From: Acidobacteriaceae bacterium | GTDB lineage: Bacteria > Acidobacteriota > Terriglobia > Terriglobales > Acidobacteriaceae | Assembly (NCBI GenBank): GCA_025357215.1 | Contig: JANXPR010000578.1 | Coordinates: 1 to 41,086 of the forward strand | Direction: 5' to 3' | DNA length: 41,086 nt | Part shown: positions 31,464 to 39,326 of the stretch, piece by piece | How the letters are laid out: each line of letters begins with the position of its first letter | Numbering within the stretch: position 1 is the first letter of the stretch | The notes under the pieces: generated by a model | What the model was told of the DNA's origin: nothing | Database searches by the model: none | The model's input: the letters and a program-made list of their open reading frames with translations, nothing else | Made by a program: the position numbers and the translations under genes

Positions 31464-32368
31464 AACTTCACTGCCGTGGTGTTCGCACCGCACAGCAGCA
31501 CGCAGATTTTTTCTCCCGCAGAAGGTTTGTATTTTCCGGAGAGTAGTGCGGCGAACGCCGCCGCGCCGCCGGGTTCGGTGACCACGCGCATTACGTCCCA
31601 GAGTTTCTGTTGGGCTTGCTGAATGGCGGAATCCGGCACGAGGACCACTTCTTTCACAAACTTCTGGGCCAACGGAAACATCAGTTCGCCAACACGTTTG
31701 GGAGCGAGCGAATCGGATGCGAGCTTGGCGCGGCCTTGATACCATGCGGCGATTCCGCCGAGCAGTCCGCCACCGCCAACGGAGATGAAGAGCGTTTCCA
31801 TCTCGGGCCACTGGCTTTCGAGTTCGAGTCCGACGGTGCCCGCGCCCTGCAAGGTTTCCGGCTGATCATAAGCGTGGATAGTCATGGCGCCGGATTCTTC
31901 CGCCCACTTTCTGCTGGCAGCGAGCGCGTCATCATATAGATCGCCGCCGACGACCAGGTCAGCTCCGTAACTGCGAATAAGATTCTGTTTGGCCGGCGAT
32001 GACACGCTAGGCACAAAGATCTTGGCCGGCACTCCGCATTTCTGGGCAGCGAATGCCACGGCGGCTCCGTGATTGCCTCCGGAAGCAGCCACGACGCCGG
32101 CCTTCGGAACCTTGCGCGCCAACAGGTTGTTCATGGCTCCGCGGCCTTTGAACGATCCACTATGCTGGAGGAACTCCAGCTTGAAGAACAACTGGGGAAT
32201 GTCCAGGCCAAAGTTTGCTGCGGAAATTTCCACGATGGGCGTGCGGCGAATGTGCGGCTGAATGCGCTGGTAAGCCTGCGAGATGGTGTCGCGGTCGGCG
32301 GCTAAGGGCTGAGCGAGAGTGCTGCTGGCGGTGTTGTCGGTCTTGTGTGTCATAGTGTTGTGAGTCAT
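31460..32368 (-). CDS. PLP-dependent threonine dehydratase/serine racemase-like, internally shortened
   Basis: This 302-residue fold-type II PLP enzyme would act on Ser or Thr in the cytosol. The lysine that binds PLP is in HSGSFKGRGAMN, the substrate loop is ASGGNHGAAVAFAA and the phosphate-binding loop is SVGGGGLLGGIAAW. The C-terminus has TEPGGAAAFAALL. After GGIAAWYQGRAK the chain jumps to LASDSLAPKRVGELMF. The usual stretch between them (about 25-30 residues beginning VVGVEP) is missing in frame, so activity is uncertain. The first ~20 residues (MTHNTMTHKTDNTASSTLAQ) come from a 15-bp tandem repeat, and several ATGs could serve as start. Confidence 0.78.
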   Translation of the reverse strand: MTHNTMTHKTDNTASSTLAQPLAADRDTISQAYQRIQPHIRRTPIVEISAANFGLDIPQLFFKLEFLQHSGSFKGRGAMNNLLARKVPKAGVVAASGGNHGAAVAFAAQKCGVPAKIFVPSVSSPAKQNLIRSYGADLVVGGDLYDDALAASRKWAEESGAMTIHAYDQPETLQGAGTVGLELESQWPEMETLFISVGGGGLLGGIAAWYQGRAKLASDSLAPKRVGELMFPLAQKFVKEVVLVPDSAIQQAQQKLWDVMRVVTEPGGAAAFAALLSGKYKPSAGEKICVLLCGANTTAVKF

Positions 32369-32415
32369 GGTTCTTGTGAGTCATGTCTTGAGAGTCATGG
32401 TCTTGTGAGTCACGG
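32341..32415 (-). repeat. Five tandem copies of a 15-bp repeat over a gene start
   Basis: The 75 bases are five units of consensus tcttgtgagtcatgg, each with one to three changes. On the minus strand each of the first four units gives an ATG (the fifth is cac); two of these (32368 and 32353) are in frame with the PLP enzyme, and the one at 32398 soon meets a stop. The repeat therefore writes the MTHxT pentapeptide at the protein's start and may vary in copy number. Confidence 0.8.
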
Positions 32416-32478
32416 GGAAATTGTTCCTGCGAATCTCTTTTGCTGTTGCGCTCGGCCGCTTTCTACTACCGCATTTTT

Positions 32479-33219
32479 TTACCAAGCCGAATAGCCGCCA
32501 TCGACGGCGTAGGCTGCGCCGGTGATCCATGTAGATTCGTCGCTGGCCAGGAAGACGGCGAGCCCGGCGATATCTTGCGGCTGTCCAAAGCGGCCCGCGG
32601 GATGCATGGCGATGCGTTGCTGACGGGCAGCTTCGTCCATTTGGAAGGCGGCCACCAATTCAGTTTCCACAATCGCCGGACAAATACAGTTCACGCGAAT
32701 CTTTTCCGGTGCATGATCGATGGCCATGGCTCGCGTAAGCTGCAAAACAGCGCCTTTAGATGCAGCGTAAGCCACGCGGTTTCGCGCTCCCAGCATGCCC
32801 AGCACCGACCCAATGTTAATGATGCTTCCGCCGCCCGCGGTGCGCAGATGCGGCAACACGGAGCGCGATAGTTGCCACACACCGCGCACGTTGGTGTTGA
32901 ATGTCTGGTCCCAATCGGAATCGGTGAGAGACTCGGCGGTTCCGGCGCGGAGCACACCAGCGTTGTTTACCAAAATATCGATGCGACCGAAATGTTGCAG
33001 CGTGGCCTGAACAAGCTTTTGTATGTCCTGCGGATTCGCAACGTCAGCGGCGACGGCCAGACCGTTTGGGCCAACTTCATGTGCGGCGCGGTCGAGTTTG
33101 GCGCGGGTCCTTCCGGCAACGGCGACTCTGGCGCCTTCGCGCGCAAAAGCCTGGGCAATCGCCAAGCCAATTCCCGATCCGCCTCCGGTAACGATGGCAA
33201 CTTTATTCGCTAAACGCAT
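32479..33219 (-). CDS. Short-chain dehydrogenase/reductase
   Basis: This is a 246-residue classical SDR that would oxidise or reduce a hydroxyl/keto group with NAD(P). The cofactor motif is VTGGGSGIGLAIA, the structural motif is LVNNAGVL, and the active site has Ser in INIGSVLGM and YxxxK in VAYAASKGAV. The C-terminus TGAAYAVDGGYSAW is typical. The Arg in VAGRTRAK favours NADP(H). The ATG at 33219 is chosen because VAIVTGG follows directly; a TTG 30 bases upstream would add ten odd residues. Substrate unknown; 3-oxoacyl reductase-like enzymes and sugar or steroid dehydrogenases look the same here. Confidence 0.9.
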   Translation of the reverse strand: MRLANKVAIVTGGGSGIGLAIAQAFAREGARVAVAGRTRAKLDRAAHEVGPNGLAVAADVANPQDIQKLVQATLQHFGRIDILVNNAGVLRAGTAESLTDSDWDQTFNTNVRGVWQLSRSVLPHLRTAGGGSIINIGSVLGMLGARNRVAYAASKGAVLQLTRAMAIDHAPEKIRVNCICPAIVETELVAAFQMDEAARQQRIAMHPAGRFGQPQDIAGLAVFLASDESTWITGAAYAVDGGYSAW

Positions 33220-33345
33220 AGGGAGAATGTAATTTTGCGTCCGGAACAAAGGCCGGAGTCCGAAAAGCTGAGTTTAAAAAAGCGCTCGGCTGCCAACGTC
33301 GGGTAGCTGAAACGCAGAGGGTTAGAGCAACGAACGGGCGCTGTC

Positions 33346-34782
33346 TTATTCCGGCATGCTGGGTGACGGCACAATTTTATCGTCGCGATCACGGCCGGGC
33401 ATGCGGTGTTCGGTGCGTTCGTGAATAATGATCTGTCCCAGAGTACCCAGCACCACGCTGGCCACGGACGGCGTCGCCACCCGCGGTGTAGCCGGCGAGC
33501 GTTCGCTCAGTGCGGGAGAGTCCCAGTTGGGCGACGCGGATTTTTCCGTGACAAAATTTCCGCTGGTCATCCGGTACGCCGTGGTCTCCGGCAGATAACT
33601 GCGCGAGCGGACGTTACGGAGTGAAGCCTCGCTACGCGTACGGTCCGTAATGGATTGTTGCGCGCTACTTATGCGTCCTGCCTTGGCAGCGGTCGAAGCC
33701 GGGCGATGGCTGGACGCCACGATCGCCGAATTCGTCGGCCTGACGCCGGCGTTCATAGCGTTGGCACCGGCGAAATCCAGTCCCACGGAAAGCTCCGGAG
33801 AAACGATCAGGAAAGTAATCAGCAACGTTGCGGACACAGTCGCGGCAGAAAGTTTTTTCCACCACGGCATGCGGATAGGTTCCGCCAGAATATTTCTGAT
33901 GCGCGCACCCAGGAATGACGCGGAAGCGGCGAAATCCACGGCGCAAGAACGATCTCCGCGGATCATGCGGCGGCGGACCACGCTGGCCAGATTGTCGGCA
34001 TAGTCAATGCGGAAATCCGGTTGAGCGTGCACCACGGCCAGATCGCAAGCCAGTTCGCGTTCCAGGCGCATGCGGTCGCGGGCCTGCCAGATTGCCGGAT
34101 GGAAAAAGAGCAAGCCGCAGACCAAATCCGTTATGTTCGACCAGAAATAATCGCGCCGCTGGATGTGCGCCATTTCGTGGCAAAACACGCTGGCCACATG
34201 AGGCGTGGCGCCCTGGCTGGCAATTTCCTCGGGCAAGACCACGCGCGGCGTCCACCAATAAGCTGTAGCCGGTGAACTCAGCCCGGGCAGCACTACCAGC
34301 TTGCCGCGGGAGATTCCATGTTCCGCGCACATTTCGTTGAACAACACCGCCACGTCCGGCGGGGCCGGCAGACCAAGTTGAAAGAGGCGCCGCAGACGCA
34401 GATGGTTCCACGCTTTGCCGCACGCTAACAACAGCATGATGCAAAGGTAGAGGCCTAACACCGTTTGCCCCACCAGCATCATGTCATGGGCCCAGCTTTC
34501 CGGGACCGTCACCCTCCAGTGGATCGGGACAGCCGTCGCGGCCTTTGCGTTGGTAAAACCGGGGCCGCCGGAGGTCTTCAGGAAAAAGTGCTGAAAGGCG
34601 GCAGCGAGAAGCGATACCCAGTACACGGCTGCAGCCAAAACGAACGATAACCAAACCCTGAAGCGGAGATCGGGCCGTGGCAGGATTTGCGACAGGCACA
34701 GGCACACCACGAATCCCACGCCCACTTTCAAAAAGAAGCTGAGCAGAATTGCCGCGAACTGAAGATATTGAGTTGAAGCCAT
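33346..34782 (-). CDS. BlaR1/MecR1-like M56 membrane metallopeptidase
   Basis: This is a 478-residue protein. Several N-terminal membrane helices (ILLSFFLKVGVGFVVCLCL, VWLSFVLAAAVYWVSLLAAA, VGQTVLGLYLCIMLLLAC) precede the zinc protease domain with HEMAHIQRRDYF (HExxH) and, downstream, LERELACDLAVV, which supplies the third ligand. In M56 sensors this domain degrades or inactivates the partner repressor encoded next door. One more helix (ATVSATLLITFLIVSPELSVG) follows. Instead of the penicillin-binding sensor of BlaR1 there is a ~140-residue Ser/Thr/Arg-rich tail, so the signal is not obviously a beta-lactam. The ATG at 34782 is preferred over an in-frame GTG at 34800. It follows the BlaI gene by about 35 bases. 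Confidence 0.87.
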   Translation of the reverse strand: MASTQYLQFAAILLSFFLKVGVGFVVCLCLSQILPRPDLRFRVWLSFVLAAAVYWVSLLAAAFQHFFLKTSGGPGFTNAKAATAVPIHWRVTVPESWAHDMMLVGQTVLGLYLCIMLLLACGKAWNHLRLRRLFQLGLPAPPDVAVLFNEMCAEHGISRGKLVVLPGLSSPATAYWWTPRVVLPEEIASQGATPHVASVFCHEMAHIQRRDYFWSNITDLVCGLLFFHPAIWQARDRMRLERELACDLAVVHAQPDFRIDYADNLASVVRRRMIRGDRSCAVDFAASASFLGARIRNILAEPIRMPWWKKLSAATVSATLLITFLIVSPELSVGLDFAGANAMNAGVRPTNSAIVASSHRPASTAAKAGRISSAQQSITDRTRSEASLRNVRSRSYLPETTAYRMTSGNFVTEKSASPNWDSPALSERSPATPRVATPSVASVVLGTLGQIIIHERTEHRMPGRDRDDKIVPSPSMPE

Positions 34783-34817
34783 CACAAAGTTTCGCCTCAC
34801 CCGCCAAGGTGGTACGT

Positions 34818-35222
34818 CTATTTTGAGCCGCCTCCGTTGTTCTTACGGTAGTTGCGGATCAAAGCTTCCAGTTCTTCCAGTTCCGGTTCCTTCACCGGAG
34901 CGGCTTCCAGCAGGTTGACCAGAAGTTTCGCGGGCGATCCGCCAAAGTTCTGGTCGAGCAAAGTCTGTACGGAAAGTCTTCCAACCTGATCGCGGGTTAC
35001 GCAGGGCTCGAATACAAATACCCGTCCGCGATTCACATGGCGGACCTGTCCTTTTTCTTCCATGATGCGAAGAATGGTCTGGGTGGTTTTGTAGTTAGGC
35101 CGAGGCGACAGGCTGGGGTGATTAATCACTTCCTCCACAGTCCCTTGAGACAGTTCCCAAAGAACATGGAGGATACGCGTTTCCGCTCGCGTGGGCAGCA
35201 CTACGCTCTGTTGAACGGACAT
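34818..35222 (-). CDS. BlaI/MecI/CopY-family transcriptional repressor
   Basis: This 134-residue winged-helix repressor would bind a palindromic operator and be removed by the M56 protease encoded next. The DNA-binding part is LPTRAETRILHVLWELSQGT, VEEVINHPSLSPRPNYKTTQTILRIMEEKGQVRHVNRGRVF, with the 'Y(K)T(V/T)xT(I)LxxMxxKG' recognition helix. The C-terminal half (LLDQNFGGSPAKLLVNLLEA, ELEELEALIRNYRK) is the dimerisation helix pair. The typical Asn-Phe cleavage site of BlaI may correspond to QNFGGSP. The pair is likely autoregulated through the promoter just upstream. Confidence 0.92.
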   Translation of the reverse strand: MSVQQSVVLPTRAETRILHVLWELSQGTVEEVINHPSLSPRPNYKTTQTILRIMEEKGQVRHVNRGRVFVFEPCVTRDQVGRLSVQTLLDQNFGGSPAKLLVNLLEAAPVKEPELEELEALIRNYRKNNGGGSK

Positions 35223-35262
35223 TGTTTACCCTTCCATTAACCTGAACAGTCTAAATCGGGCG

Positions 35263-35305
35263 AAACTATATATGTAAAACTATGGGAAAACATCTAAATT
35301 GTCAA
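35263..35305 (-). promoter_or_regulatory. Promoter and candidate operator of the BlaI-M56 pair
   Basis: Read on the minus strand, TTGACA stands at 35305-35300, then 17 bases, then TAGTTT (35282-35277) as -10. Overlapping it is agttttacatatatagttt (35281-35263), which contains tacatatata, similar to the TACA-n-TGTA core of BlaI/MecI operators, though imperfect. The layout suits repression of the operon by its own BlaI product. Confidence 0.5.
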
Positions 35306-35360
35306 TTATTCGTTAGTAAGTTCTTAATTACCAGTAGGTTTAAGACCTCCGCGCCAACCG

Positions 35361-35807
35361 CTAAGCGCTCCTGGTTTCTCCATTCCGGGGTCCCCACGGC
35401 GAAAATAACGCCACCAGGATTCCCCCCATCCACAGCCAGTATCCCATCTGCGGCTTCAAATGGACCTGGCTGAAAACCACCCAACAGGCGATAAACATCA
35501 AGGCCACCAGCACGCGTAGTCCCCAGCTTAGACCCGATCCGGGCTTGACCAGAACAAGAATCAGCACCAGCACGAACGCCGGATTGATCCACCCGCTGAT
35601 CAGGATGGAGAAATACTGCACCGGAGAACTGTGCAGCATGCCCTGGCCTTCGTGTCCCCAGGGGATGCGCAAGGCCAGCGACGCGCATTTGTAACCCATC
35701 ACGCCCACGTCCTTGGCGCTGGCGTTTACGTCTTTCACCGCCGGCAGAAAGAACGCGGTTACAAAGACGGCAAAGCCCAGGACAACCAGAATCCAGTTTC
35801 TTCTCAC
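35361..35807 (-). CDS. Small multi-pass membrane protein
   Basis: This protein of about 148 residues has four hydrophobic helices: WILVVLGFAVFVTAFFLPAV, FSILISGWINPAFVLVLILVLV, GLRVLVALMFIACWVVFSQV and a last one, YWLWMGGILVALFSPWG. I prefer the GTG at 35807, which has aaaggag upstream and starts just before helix one. An upstream start at 35855 would put polar residues ahead. No family recognised. The pattern of a periplasmic loop after helix one (CASLALRIPWGHEGQG) is seen in many small bacterial membrane proteins of unknown role. It stands alone downstream of a convergently facing repeat-rich gap. Confidence 0.65.
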   Translation of the reverse strand: MRRNWILVVLGFAVFVTAFFLPAVKDVNASAKDVGVMGYKCASLALRIPWGHEGQGMLHSSPVQYFSILISGWINPAFVLVLILVLVKPGSGLSWGLRVLVALMFIACWVVFSQVHLKPQMGYWLWMGGILVALFSPWGPRNGETRSA

Positions 35808-35971
35808 AGTGAGTGGCGCTCCTTTACGTACTGCATTCAAAAGCAAAAGCTGCATTCACAAGCCTCGGCAGTCGAACTCTGTGCCGAACTTGGGTGACCA
35901 TGGATTTTACCCGTTCTTATGTAACGCCGCAGCCGCTCTTTATTGGCCCGAGCCCATCCATGCCCGTGTGG

Positions 35972-35991
35972 CACCGCCGCCCTCGGCGGTG
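35972..35991. repeat. Hairpin repeat family, copy 1
   Basis: Stem caccgccg / cggcggtg, loop ccct, followed by aatttt. It is preceded by tgcccgtgtgg, shared with the copy at 37337-37356. Confidence 0.65.
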
Positions 35992-36174
35992 AATTTTCCG
36001 ATCCCCTAAATGTCTGGCACGGTTGCCTGCATTTGAACATGCCCGTTTTTGGTTTCAGGTCTCGGCGATCACGTGCGATTCCGGCGATCGGACCGCTTTG
36101 CGGGCCCTATCCCTCCCTCTTCATCCCAAGGTTTAAAGCACTTACACTCCCCATCCCAATCCCTGATTGTGGAG

Positions 36175-36194
36175 CGCAGGCGCCCTCGCCTGCG
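36175..36194. repeat. Hairpin repeat family, copy 2
   Basis: Stem cgcaggcg / cgcctgcg, loop ccct, followed by tctttt. Same geometry as the other copies with different but fully paired stem bases. Confidence 0.6.
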
Positions 36195-36244
36195 TCTTTT
36201 CCGCGTCTCCGCGCCTCCGCGGTGCGCTCTTCCGGGTTTGTGTG

Positions 36245-36266
36245 GCACAGGCACTCCTGCCTGTGC
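36245..36266. repeat. Hairpin repeat family, copy 3
   Basis: Stem gcacaggca / tgcctgtgc, loop ctcc, followed by gctttt and preceded by tgtg. Stem differs from copy 4 by a paired double change. Confidence 0.65.
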
Positions 36267-36522
36267 GCTTTTCAACTCGAAGGCGGTGCCTTCCCTGAGG
36301 GCCGCGTCTTCCGTTGCTCTAACTTCGTGTTCATCTGCGTTCATCTGCGGAAATCTGCGGCGAACATCTTCTCCGCGTCTCCGCAGCGCTGTTTCCGATC
36401 ACCCGATTCCCCGATCACCCGATTCTCTACCCTTGTCATCGTGAGCGTGGCCCAAGGGAGCTTTGCGACCGCGGGCGAGTCGAACGATCTCTGCATTTTC
36501 TTCGGAAGCTAACGTTCATCTC

Positions 36523-37260
36523 TTACGCGCTTTCCGCCTTAACCTGATTCTCGGCCTTCTCCCCATCTGCGCTCATCTGCGTCGATCTGCGGCTAACTTC
36601 TTCTCCGTGCCTCCGTGTCTCCGTGGTGGGTTTTTCATGTTGGGTCGTCCATACTGTCCGGCCTCTCACCACCTTTTCCCCCTCAGTCTCCTCGCTCGGC
36701 ATCTCCGTCACCAGTTCGTCGTCTTCCGCTTCGCAAAATGTCGTGTTCTTCAAATTCAACGCCGCCGTCTGCAACGAGTACAGCAGCAGCCCGGCTTTTT
36801 TCACGCTGATCTCGTCGTCAATCAAAGCACGCTGCACCAGCATCAACGCCATCTGTATGCCGTTGCCGTCTTCCAGCGGAGGCAATTCCAGCTTCCGGGC
36901 CCGTGCTTGCAACATCCGCTCGTGCGCATAACAGTAGTTGTGCCCATTCATTCGCGGACACCCACACATCGTCCCATCTTCCCGGACCTTCTCGCATCGT
37001 GGAGCCTCGTCCGCCTTGTCCAGGTTTTTTCGAAGTCTTTCAAAAAGCTCATGCTCCACCGCATCCGCATCGCCCACCTGCCGCACCAGCTCCGGACGGC
37101 TCTGAATAAACTCTTGCGCCCGCCGAAACGCCTCGCCCGCCTCCCGCACCAGCCGCGACACCTCTTCCTGTTCGCTCCTTTGCTTTTCTTCTTCCCGCTT
37201 CCTCAACTCTTCGTATTCTTCCTGCGTGTATTTCTGTCCATCAACCGTTACGTAGTGCAC
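36523..37260 (-). CDS. Cys-cluster hypothetical protein with repeat-derived C-terminus
   Basis: This is a 245-residue protein starting with GTG. Residues ~15-85 are a charged coiled coil (EEYEELRKREEEKQRSEQEE). Next comes a small zinc-type cluster, CEKVREDGTMCGCPRMNGHN then YCYAHERML, and LELPPLEDGNGIQMALMLVQ, RALIDDEISVKKAGLLLYSLQTA. This core is one I associate with an abundant Terriglobia family of unknown function. From about residue 205 the text becomes KPTTETRRHGEEVSRRSTQM SADGEK, which is a translation of the dispersed 'accacggagacacggaggc' repeat, so the original C-terminus has been replaced or extended by repeat DNA. Confidence 0.65.
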   Translation of the reverse strand: MHYVTVDGQKYTQEEYEELRKREEEKQRSEQEEVSRLVREAGEAFRRAQEFIQSRPELVRQVGDADAVEHELFERLRKNLDKADEAPRCEKVREDGTMCGCPRMNGHNYCYAHERMLQARARKLELPPLEDGNGIQMALMLVQRALIDDEISVKKAGLLLYSLQTAALNLKNTTFCEAEDDELVTEMPSEETEGEKVVRGRTVWTTQHEKPTTETRRHGEEVSRRSTQMSADGEKAENQVKAESA

Positions 37261-37336
37261 GTGTCAACTCTCTTTTCTCCGCCCGGAGTAAAAGATGGCG
37301 TCGCAAATCCGCCGCGCCTCAACCATGCCCGTGTGG

Positions 37337-37356
37337 CACCGGCACTCCTGCCGGTG
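37337..37356. repeat. Hairpin repeat family, copy 4
   Basis: Stem caccggca / tgccggtg, loop ctcc, followed by ttcttt. Preceded by ccatgcccgtgtgg, the same lead as copy 1. Confidence 0.65.
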
Positions 37357-37664
37357 TTCTTTGCTTTTCCAAACTTCCTGCAACTTCGATTTTTGAAACT
37401 CCTCCGCGTTCCTCTGCGTCCTCTGTGGTAAAAGGCCCCAAAAACACAAAAGCGCAACCATCGGCTAACCGCCCGGTTGCGCTCTCTTCAAAACCTGAAT
37501 TGTCTTGGGCCGCAGTCCCCAGCCCAAGCGCCTATTATAGGCGAACATGCTGCGAAATGCAAGGGTTTTGTAGGACATGTACCGCACAACAAACCAACAC
37601 GCTACGCCGTCCCGCACCAATCCGCACCAACGAAATTATTGGCCAAGACTAGAACGCCAACGTA

Positions 37665-37687
37665 GAGACGTGGCACTGCCACGTCTC
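37665..37687. repeat. Strong hairpin
   Basis: Perfect ten-base stem gagacgtggc / gccacgtctc with loop act. Not next to a gene end, so it is more likely a dispersed repeat than a terminator. Confidence 0.55.
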
Positions 37688-37706
37688 CCGATGCTGCCTC
37701 AGCCCC

Positions 37707-38062
37707 GATGCTGCTTCAGAAGAACCTAACCTCTAACCCCTGTCATCTTGAGCGCCGCCGAGTTCCGCCCGGCGGAATGAAGGCAAGCCGAAAGATCCCG
37801 ACGATGCTTGGAGCATCCATGCCGCTCCCGGAGTTCTCACCATCCTCCCAGCGCCGCAGGCGCCCGTCCTCCGCCGTGCGCTTCGATGCTGCTTCAGAAG
37901 AACCTAACCTCTAACCCCTGTCATCTTGAGCGCCGCCGAGTTCCGCCCTGCGGAATGAAGGCGAGCCGAAAGATCCCGACAATGCTTGCAGCATCCATGC
38001 CGCTCTAGGGAGTTCTCACCATCCTTTGAGCGCCGCAGGCGCGCGTCCTCCGCCGTGCGCTT
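37707..38062. repeat. Two tandem copies of a 178-bp non-coding unit
   Basis: Copy A (37707-37884) and copy B (37885-38062) have equal length and differ at roughly a dozen positions. Both start gatgctgcttcagaagaacc and end ctccgccgtgcgctt, and each contains tgtcatcttgagcg, the core of the dispersed family also present at 172 and 36431. Confidence 0.85.
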
Positions 38063-38275
38063 AGCGTCCTGGTGGAAGTGGAGGTGGCGCGGCATCGCGG
38101 TAGCCCAGGCTAGCCTGGACTAGTTAACCGCTGATTTCGACGACAAGATTGGTCGCTCCAATACTCCAGCGCCGCAGGCGCGAAATTATGTAGCCCAGCG
38201 CGTAAGCGCTGGGTAAGCGAAGAAAAGAATTCCTTCCTTGCTGCCGCAGGCCCGCGCCTCTCCGATTCCGCGCGA

Positions 38276-38911
38276 TCACGGCGATTTCCTCACCCTATCT
38301 TTCCAATGCGACCACACAAACCACACCACGGCCGCCACGACCACAATCACGATCACCGCATCCATCCGGTGGAACCACAGCTTCAATCGCGGATCTTTAT
38401 TCCACTGTTCACCCAGCTTCGCTCCGACCCACGCCAACCCTAAACACCAGGGCCATGATCCGGCGAACGTGTAAACATGAAAACGCAGGCGGTTCATCCG
38501 TGCCACGCCCGCCGGCAAAGCAATAAACGTCCGGACTACCGGCAACAGGCGCGCAATAAACACCGCAGCCGATCCAAAACGATGGAAAAACTTGTCCGCC
38601 AAATCCAGATCGTGCCGCGTCAGCCAGATGTAAGCCCCGTACTTCTCCACCATGGGACGCCCACCATAATGCCCCAGCTCATACGCCAGCACCGATCCTA
38701 GATTGCATCCGATGGCCCCCGCCGTCGCGGCCCACCACAGATTGAATTGGCCTTTGTAAACCAGGTATCCGGCAAACGGCATGATCACTTCCGACGGCAA
38801 CGGAATGCACGCCGACTCAATGCCCATCAGCGCCATCACGCCCAGGTAGCCGCCGCGCGAGATCACGGCAATGATGAACGCCGCCAGCGGCGCAATAATT
38901 TTTTCCAGCAT
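38276..38911 (-). CDS. DedA-family membrane protein
   Basis: This is a 211-residue multi-pass protein of the cytoplasmic membrane. Family landmarks are GIESACIPLPSEVIMPFAGY near the start (the ExxxPxPxE re-entrant motif), GCNLGSVLAYELGHYGG in the middle, and FIARLLPVVRTFIALPAGVA with the conserved Arg residues, followed by FAGSWPWCLGLAWVGAKLGE. DedA proteins are proposed lipid scramblases or proton-dependent transporters needed for envelope stability. The first ATG at 38911 fits; the protein ends in a basic HWKDRVRKSP tail. It is flanked by repeat DNA on the left and appears to be transcribed alone. Confidence 0.92.
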   Translation of the reverse strand: MLEKIIAPLAAFIIAVISRGGYLGVMALMGIESACIPLPSEVIMPFAGYLVYKGQFNLWWAATAGAIGCNLGSVLAYELGHYGGRPMVEKYGAYIWLTRHDLDLADKFFHRFGSAAVFIARLLPVVRTFIALPAGVARMNRLRFHVYTFAGSWPWCLGLAWVGAKLGEQWNKDPRLKLWFHRMDAVIVIVVVAAVVWFVWSHWKDRVRKSP

Positions 38912-39068
38912 GGGATCGGATCACCTGGGAATAGTCTTGAACTTGCGTTAGAGATTGTAGCCGACGATGGGGCAACCTAGGGATCGACAAGCAGTGTCGG
39001 ATTGGCTAACGGCTGAGTGCTAACGGCTCGTCCCTAACGGCTAGCAGCCAGTAGCTAATAGCCGCCTT

Positions 39069-39293
39069 CTAGAAATCCTGCGAATCTTGCGTGAACGTAT
39101 ATCCTGGCAGGCTCATACCTTCGTCGGCCTTTGCGACCTTTACGCGGATGGTATCCGCTTCCGGCGCGCTCGCCGTTGCCGGACGCAGCATGGCGTACTG
39201 TGTGAACAACTCGCTGTACACCTTGGTGACCAGAAAGTTCGCGCCGCTGTCATTTGCGGTCCAAATCTGTCCAGCCTGAACGCTTTTCACCAT
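39069..39293 (-). CDS. Small hypothetical protein
   Basis: This is a 74-residue protein, MVKSVQAGQIWTANDSGANF then LVTKVYSELFTQYAMLRPAT, ending GMSLPGYTFTQDSQDF. It has no signal peptide or membrane helix. The compact start GQIWxANDSGxNFLVTKVY looks like a small beta-rich domain and I think similar short proteins are common in Terriglobia, but I cannot name a family. It lies 34 bases downstream of the HemQ-like gene on the same strand and may share its transcript. Confidence 0.55.
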   Translation of the reverse strand: MVKSVQAGQIWTANDSGANFLVTKVYSELFTQYAMLRPATASAPEADTIRVKVAKADEGMSLPGYTFTQDSQDF

Positions 39294-39326
39294 AAGCGTT
39301 AAGACTAATGACCAAGACTAGTTAGG

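Larger units (their letters stand above)
35856..36522. repeat. Gene-free region built of short dispersed repeats and hairpins
   Basis: I see no gene in this stretch. It is made of pyrimidine-rich wording such as ttcatctgcgttcatctgcg and cgcgtctccgcgcctccgcg, hairpins with four-base loops, and at 36431 tgtcatcgtgagcg, a copy of the family at 172. Open frames across it have no start signals and biased composition, so I read them as chance. Confidence 0.7.
37261..38275. other. Repeat-rich gap with no gene
   Basis: No gene is supported. The gap holds hairpin copy 4 (37337-37356), a C/T-rich repeat near 37395-37432 (ctccgcgttcctctgcgtcc), a ten-base hairpin at 37665-37687, the 178-bp tandem duplication described separately, the perfect palindrome ccaggctagcctgg at 38105-38118, and the hairpin cccagcgc-gtaa-gcgctggg at 38194-38213. 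The frames across the duplication are translations of it. Confidence 0.7.

Noticed and set aside
36049-36512. Open frames in the repeat region at 36.0-36.5 kb
   Set aside because: They lack start signals and consist of translated pyrimidine-rich repeats and hairpins.
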